Origin: Tomitella cavernea
Lineage (GTDB): Bacteria > Actinomycetota > Actinomycetes > Mycobacteriales > Mycobacteriaceae
DNA: 64,000 nucleotides
Reading direction: 5' to 3'
NCBI RefSeq assembly: GCF_016599145.1
Contig: NZ_JAENKO010000001.1
Coordinates: 124,001-188,000 of the forward strand
Shown: piece by piece, positions 59,652-64,000 of the stretch
Layout: each line of letters begins with the position of its first letter
Position numbering within the stretch: position 1 is the stretch's first letter
Translations under genes and position numbers: made by a program
Notes under the pieces: generated by a model
The model's input: the letters and a program-made list of their open reading frames with translations, nothing else
Databases searched by the model: none
What the model was told of the DNA's origin: nothing

Positions 59652-60830
59652 GTGGTTTCGGCTTCACGTGACGACACGTCCCACCAAGTCAACACTCCCG
59701 CTCCCGCCGGTCCGTCCATGTCGGTGTCCGGCGCCGTCCCCGCACCGCCGGGTGCGGGCGTGGTTTCCGATGACGGCGTGGCATGGCATTTCGGCGACCC
59801 GTTCGGCGAGCAACGCGCGGCCGCCCGCGGCATCGCCGTGGTGGACCGCTCGCACCGGCCCGTGATCCGCTTGCCCGGACCGGAGCGCCTCACCTGGTTG
59901 CACTCGCTCACCAGTCAGCACCTCGAGTCCCTTTCCCCCGGCGACGGCGCCGAGGACCTCGTCCTCGACATCGCGGGCCGCATCCAGGAGCACTTCGTGC
60001 TCACCGACATGGACGACGCCCTGTGGTTGGACACGGAGCCCGGCCACGGCCACTCGCTGCTCCACTACCTGACCTCGATGGTGTTCTGGGCGAAGGCGGA
60101 GCCGCAGGCCGCCGACGATCACGCGGTCCTCACGGTGCTCGGCGACGGCCTACTGGCGGATGCACGGCAGCACCCGGAGTTCGCGGCGGTGGTACCGGTG
60201 CCGGACCACCAGCCGTACTCCTCCTCGCCGCTGCCCGGCGGCGGATTCGTCCGACGCATGCCGTGGCCCGGGCGGGGCGCGCTGGACCTCGTCGTGCCGC
60301 GCACCGAGTTGGCGGGCTGGTGGGAACGACTCACGGAGGCGGGAGCGCGACCGGCCGGCACGTGGGCGTACGAGGCGCTGCGCGTCGAATCCCTGCGGCC
60401 CCGGTTGTCCGTCGACACCGACGACCGCGCCATCCCCCACGAGGTCCGCTGGATCGGCGGGCCGGACGCGGCGGGGGCAGTGCACTTGGACAAGGGCTGC
60501 TACCGCGGGCAGGAGACGGTGGCCCGCGTGCACAACCTGGGCCGGCCTCCGCGCAACCTGGTGCTGCTGCACCTCGACGGGAGCGACGATCAGCGCCCCG
60601 CCCCTGGCGACGCCGTCACCGCGGACGGCCGCACGGTGGGCCGCGTCGGCACGGTGATCGACCACTTCGAGCTCGGCCCCGTCGCGCTCGCTCTGGTCAA
60701 GCGCTCGGTCTCGCCGGAGACCGCGCTCACCGCCGGCGGCCTCGCCGCGTCCATCGACCCCGACTCCGTCCCCCACGACGACCGTGTGCAGGCCGGCCGC
60801 GCCGCGATCGACCGCTTGAGGGGGCGCTGA
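59652..60830 (+). CDS. ygfZ: Folate-binding YgfZ/GcvT-like protein
   Basis: 392 residues from GTG 59652, six bases after TAGGAT (59640-59645), so likely leaderless; ATG 59718 is the alternative. GcvT-like fold with HSLTSQHLESLSPGDGAEDL, and the YgfZ signature KGCYRGQETVARVHNLG (Cys ~283). Helps maintain Fe-S enzymes in a folate-dependent way. Same position as Rv0811c. Confidence 0.88.
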   Translation: MVSASRDDTSHQVNTPAPAGPSMSVSGAVPAPPGAGVVSDDGVAWHFGDPFGEQRAAARGIAVVDRSHRPVIRLPGPERLTWLHSLTSQHLESLSPGDGAEDLVLDIAGRIQEHFVLTDMDDALWLDTEPGHGHSLLHYLTSMVFWAKAEPQAADDHAVLTVLGDGLLADARQHPEFAAVVPVPDHQPYSSSPLPGGGFVRRMPWPGRGALDLVVPRTELAGWWERLTEAGARPAGTWAYEALRVESLRPRLSVDTDDRAIPHEVRWIGGPDAAGAVHLDKGCYRGQETVARVHNLGRPPRNLVLLHLDGSDDQRPAPGDAVTADGRTVGRVGTVIDHFELGPVALALVKRSVSPETALTAGGLAASIDPDSVPHDDRVQAGRAAIDRLRGR

Positions 60831-61041
60831 CCTGACGGTGACAGTAGAGTGCCCCCGATACCCACCGAAACGTTCCGTTGCTGGTCGTAGTGCCAAGGGC
60901 GTGTATTTTGCGACACCGTGGGTGGGCGGTGGCGGCACTTTTCGCGCGGGCAGGCTAGAGTAGGGGCAGGAAAAGATACTCAGTTGTACGGGGCCGCCAC
61001 GTTTCCCCAGGCCGCCCCGTCATTGCGCGAAGGGGGCAGCC

Positions 61042-61242
61042 ATGGGCCGCGGCCGGGCGAAGGCAAAGCAGACCAAGGTTGCTCGGAAGCTGAAGTACTC
61101 CTCCCCGACGACCGACTTCGAGAGCCTGCAGCAGGAGCTGTCGACCTCGTCGCCCTCCGGGGGCGACCTCCTGGAGGACGACCGCTCCGAGCAGGACGCG
61201 GGGTCTGCGTGGGGCGACGACCACGACGAGTGGCGTCGCTGA
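61042..61242 (+). CDS. DUF3073 small protein
   Basis: 66 residues, ATG 61042. MGRGRAKAKQTKVARKLKYS then an acidic C-terminus (DLLEDDRSEQDAG). Conserved in actinobacteria at this place (Rv0810c). Basic head and acidic tail suggest nucleic-acid or ribosome binding, unproven. Strong terminator follows. Confidence 0.9.
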   Translation: MGRGRAKAKQTKVARKLKYSSPTTDFESLQQELSTSSPSGGDLLEDDRSEQDAGSAWGDDHDEWRR

Positions 61243-61306
61243 GGAGCCTCACCGCCGAGCACGCGAGTGCGCCGCCAGCCGCGGCCGCTCGCCTGGCCTT
61301 GAAAAC

Positions 61307-61352
61307 ACGGTACGACGCAGGACATCCCGGTCCCGCGTCGTACCGTTTTTTC
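61307..61352 (+). terminator. Rho-independent terminator after DUF3073
   Basis: ACGGTACGACGC (61307-61318) pairs with GCGTCGTACCGT (61335-61346); an inner GGAC/GTCC extends the stem; TTTTTT follows. Textbook intrinsic terminator, also followed by convergent purM. Confidence 0.93.
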
Positions 61353-61491
61353 GCGTTCAGCGCTTCCAGCCGGCGCACCGCAACCGACGCCCACTGACGG
61401 CCGATGCCCGCAGACGGCACGGGCCCGGCCTCCAAGCGCATCCGCGGATTTTGGGCCCTTCGCCGGCGTTCGGTCAGAAGCCGGCGTTCGG

Positions 61492-62592
61492 TCAGAACCG
61501 CGGGTGATCGCCCACCAGCGTCGCCCGCTCCGCCTCACCCTCGCCGGGCTTGCGGATATTACCCAGAACCCACGAATCCACGTGGCGGGCCGTGAGAACG
61601 GCGAGCGCGCGGTCCACGTCCTCCGGCGCCACCACCGCCACCATGCCCACACCCATGTTGAAGGTCTGTTCCATCTCGGCGCGCTCGACGCGGCCGCGCT
61701 GGGCGATCAGGGCGAACACCGCCGCCGGGGTCCACGAGCCCCGGTCGATCTCGGCGACGAGCCCCTGCGGGATGACGCGGGCCAGGTTCGATGCAAGCCC
61801 ACCCCCCGTGATGTGGCAGAACGTGCGCACCTCCGTCTCCGCGATCAACGCCAGGCAGTCCTTGGCGTAGATGCGGGTGGGCTCGAGCATCTCCTCGCCC
61901 AACGTGCGGTCGAACTCCTCCACATAGCCGTCCAACGGCAGGCGCGCGATATCGAGGAGCACCTTGCGGGCCAGGGAGTAGCCGTTGGAGTGCAGCCCGG
62001 ACGCCCGCATGCCGATGACGACGTCGCCGGGCCGGACCCGGTCCGGGCCCAGGACATTCTCGGCCTCGACCACGCCGACTCCGGTGGCGGACAGGTCGTA
62101 CACGCCCGGCTCCATGAGCCCTGGGTGTTCCGCCGTCTCACCGCCCAGCAGGGCGCAGCCGGCGATGGCGCACCCGTCGGCGATGCCGCCAACGATCTCC
62201 GCCACGCGTTCCGGGACCACTTTGCCCACCGCGATGTAGTCCTGCAGGAACAACGGTTCCGCGCCGCAGACGACGAGATCGTCCACGACCATGGCCACGA
62301 GATCCTGCCCCACGGTGTCGTGCTTGTCCATGGCCTGCGCCACCGCGATCTTGGTGCCGACTCCGTCCGAGGAGGCGGCAAGCAGCGGCTCCCGGTACCC
62401 GCCCTTGAGCGCGAACAGCCCGGCGAAGCCGCCGATGCCGCCGACCACCTCGGGCCGCGTGGCCTTGGAAACGTGGTCTGCGAACAGTTCGACGGCGCGC
62501 TCGCCGGCGGCGATGTCCACACCGGCGGCGGCGTAGGAAGCGCCCGGGCTGGACTGCGCCGGTGTGTCCTCGGACTGGGAATTCTCGGTCAT
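61492..62592 (-). CDS. purM: Phosphoribosylformylglycinamidine cyclo-ligase
   Basis: 366 residues from ATG 62592 (MTENSQSEDTPAQSSPGASY). AIR synthase motifs: KGGYREPLLAASSDGVGTKI, MVVDDLVVCGAEPLFLQDYI, CALLGGETAEHPG, FCHITGGGLASNL, FNMGVGMV. Fifth step of purine synthesis. Downstream of purF on the same strand with a 251-base gap. Confidence 0.95.
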   Translation of the reverse strand: MTENSQSEDTPAQSSPGASYAAAGVDIAAGERAVELFADHVSKATRPEVVGGIGGFAGLFALKGGYREPLLAASSDGVGTKIAVAQAMDKHDTVGQDLVAMVVDDLVVCGAEPLFLQDYIAVGKVVPERVAEIVGGIADGCAIAGCALLGGETAEHPGLMEPGVYDLSATGVGVVEAENVLGPDRVRPGDVVIGMRASGLHSNGYSLARKVLLDIARLPLDGYVEEFDRTLGEEMLEPTRIYAKDCLALIAETEVRTFCHITGGGLASNLARVIPQGLVAEIDRGSWTPAAVFALIAQRGRVERAEMEQTFNMGVGMVAVVAPEDVDRALAVLTARHVDSWVLGNIRKPGEGEAERATLVGDHPRF

Positions 62593-62843
62593 CAGGTAAC
62601 GGCTCCGACAGCTGTGAAGGGTCTCGAGCAGAGCCGGATCACGGGCGGGATCGCGGGAACACTCGGCTCGGTGGGGACGGTCACGCAAGCCCAGCGCCCG
62701 CACACGAGCGGACTTGCACGCCCACGATACCGGACCGCGACCGCATCCCTGCCGCAACCGGGCCGGTTCCGCGAGCGGTCGCCGTCACCCGCGTCCGGGG
62801 ACCGCCCGCGCCGTACCTGGCTCTCTGCGCTTTCCCGTACCCG

Positions 62844-64000
62844 TCAGGGCCTGCGCAGCGCGTCCACGTTGCCGTTGCGCATGTCCACGTTGCCGTTGCG
62901 TTCGTCCACGGCGCCGGTGCGCTCGTCGCCGCTGCCGCCGCGTCCGTCCTCTTTTGCACGCTCGAACATCGGCTCCAGGACGTTCTTGCCCAGCGATTCC
63001 TCTGCGGGAAGCGCGATGGGGTACGTCCCGTCGAAACAGGCCGCGCACAACCGCGAAGACGGCTGCTGGGTGGCCGCGACCATCCCGCCCGTGGAGATGT
63101 AGCCGAGGGAGTCCGCGTCGATGCTCTGCCGCACGCCCTCGACCAAGTCCGCCACGTGGTCCTGATCCGGCATGTCGCCGTCCGCGACGGGCACACGACC
63201 GCTGCCGCTACCGGTGTTGTTGGCGATCAGCTCGGCCGGGGAGGCAAAGTCGATGCCGTAGAAGCAGGGCCAGCGCACCGGCGGCGAGGCGATGCGCACG
63301 TGCACCTCCGCGGCGCCGGCTTCGCGCAGCATCCGGACGAGCGCCCGCTGGGTGTTGCCGCGCACGATCGAATCGTCGACCACGACGAGCCTCTTGCCGC
63401 GGATCACCTCGCGCAGCGGGTTGAGCTTGAGCCTGATGCCCAGCTGGCGGATGGTCTGACTGGGCTGGATGAAGGTGCGGCCCACGTACGCATTCTTGAC
63501 CAGGCCCTGCCCGTACGCGATGCCCGAGCCCTGCGCGTACCCGATGGCCGCCGGCGTCCCCGACTCCGGCACCGGGATGACGAGTTCGCCGTCCGGCGCA
63601 GGACACTCCCCCGCCAGCCGCCGGCCGATCTCCACCCGCGTGGCGTGCACCGAGCGACCGTCGATCACGCTGTCCGGCCGGGCCAGGTACACGTACTCGA
63701 ACACGCACGACTTGACAGTGGGCTCGGCGAAACGCGACGAACGCACCCCGTCCGCATCGATCGCGAGCAGCTCGCCGGGTTCGATGTCACGGACGAACGA
63801 CGCGCCGACGATGTCGAGGGCGGACGTCTCGCTGGCGACCACCCAGCCGCGTTCGAGCCGCCCCAGGCACAGCGGCCGCACACCGTGCGGGTCACGCGCG
63901 GCGTAGAGCGTGTTCTCGTCCATGAACGTCAGGCAGAACGCGCCACGCAGCCGAGGGAGGAGCTCGATCGCCGCCTGTTCGATGGTGCTGTCCGCGGCCG
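62844..64000 (-). CDS. purF: Amidophosphoribosyltransferase, 5' part outside window
   Basis: The frame is open to base 64000, so the N-terminal Ntn domain start (catalytic Cys) is missing. Visible: LLPRLRGAFCLTFMDENTLY, AARDPHGVRPLCLGR, GYAQGSGI, FIQPSQTIRQLG and the PRPP loop VVVDDSIVRGNT, then RIASPPVRWPCFYGID. First committed step of purine synthesis. The C-terminus carries 21-bp repeats. Confidence 0.95.
   Translation of the reverse strand, partial: AADSTIEQAAIELLPRLRGAFCLTFMDENTLYAARDPHGVRPLCLGRLERGWVVASETSALDIVGASFVRDIEPGELLAIDADGVRSSRFAEPTVKSCVFEYVYLARPDSVIDGRSVHATRVEIGRRLAGECPAPDGELVIPVPESGTPAAIGYAQGSGIAYGQGLVKNAYVGRTFIQPSQTIRQLGIRLKLNPLREVIRGKRLVVVDDSIVRGNTQRALVRMLREAGAAEVHVRIASPPVRWPCFYGIDFASPAELIANNTGSGSGRVPVADGDMPDQDHVADLVEGVRQSIDADSLGYISTGGMVAATQQPSSRLCAACFDGTYPIALPAEESLGKNVLEPMFERAKEDGRGGSGDERTGAVDERNGNVDMRNGNVDALRRP
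62862..62924 (-). repeat. Three 21-bp repeats at the purF 3' end
   Basis: GTCCACGTTGCCGTTGCGCAT at 62862-62882, one near copy at 62883-62903 and a diverged one at 62904-62924, encoding (M/E)RNGNVD-like units close to the PurF C-terminus. Likely a strain-variable tail. Confidence 0.75.

Overview
The window is high-GC DNA from a mycolic-acid actinobacterium (order Mycobacteriales). A Tsukamurella, Dietzia, Gordonia or Tomitella-like host would fit, but the genus cannot be fixed from the sequence alone. The evidence is the chromosomal gene set right of 35 kb: mycothiol synthase, GlnR, LmeA, DesA1, a sulfur operon with a poly-cysteine leader, DUF3073 and purF/purM. Its order matches the Rv0808-Rv0824 neighbourhood of Mycobacterium tuberculosis as recalled from memory.

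Left part (1 to about 35049) is most of an apparently intact siphovirus prophage, nearly all on the minus strand; its far end lies left of the window. Read in its direction of transcription (right to left), the order is: immunity region (XRE repressor on plus, small HTH protein on minus), DinD/KilA-C type antirepressor, about 30 small tightly coupled early genes with a ParB-like protein, a sliding-clamp-like protein, a LysB-like esterase, RusA and a DnaQ-type exonuclease, two HNH proteins (one fused to a RapZ C-terminal-like domain), small and large terminase, portal, capsid protease with a nested scaffold, decoration protein, major capsid, connectors, tail tube, frameshifted tail-assembly chaperones, tape measure, minor tail proteins, endolysin and the start of a holin. 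Almost every gene overlaps its neighbour by 1-8 bases (GTGA, ATGA, TGATG), so expression is strongly coupled. No integrase is present in the window.

The prophage ends in a tRNA-Lys(UUU) gene (35001-35073, minus). The repressor reading frame runs into this tRNA on the opposite strand and takes its last 16 codons and stop from it. This is the arrangement expected for integration-dependent immunity, in which attP lies inside the repressor gene, and it is the most interesting feature here.

Right part (35.1-64 kb) is chromosome: a ClpC-type AAA+ unfoldase, an acyl-CoA ligase, a succinate-semialdehyde dehydrogenase, an acyl-ACP desaturase with a palindromic operator, DusB, and an LCP-family cell-wall ligase. 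Next come phoU and a convergent glnR-mshD-pstSCAB block linking nitrogen regulation, mycothiol and phosphate uptake. Then follow lmeA and a membrane-anchored thioredoxin; the sulfur cluster (poly-Cys leader, DUF4395, thiosulfate sulfurtransferase, DUF1416); a nitrobindin-like protein; a gamma-butyrolactone-receptor-like TetR regulator; pabC; ygfZ; DUF3073; purM; and purF, which runs off the right edge. Several of these genes have a -10 box 6-7 bases before a GTG, consistent with leaderless mRNAs.
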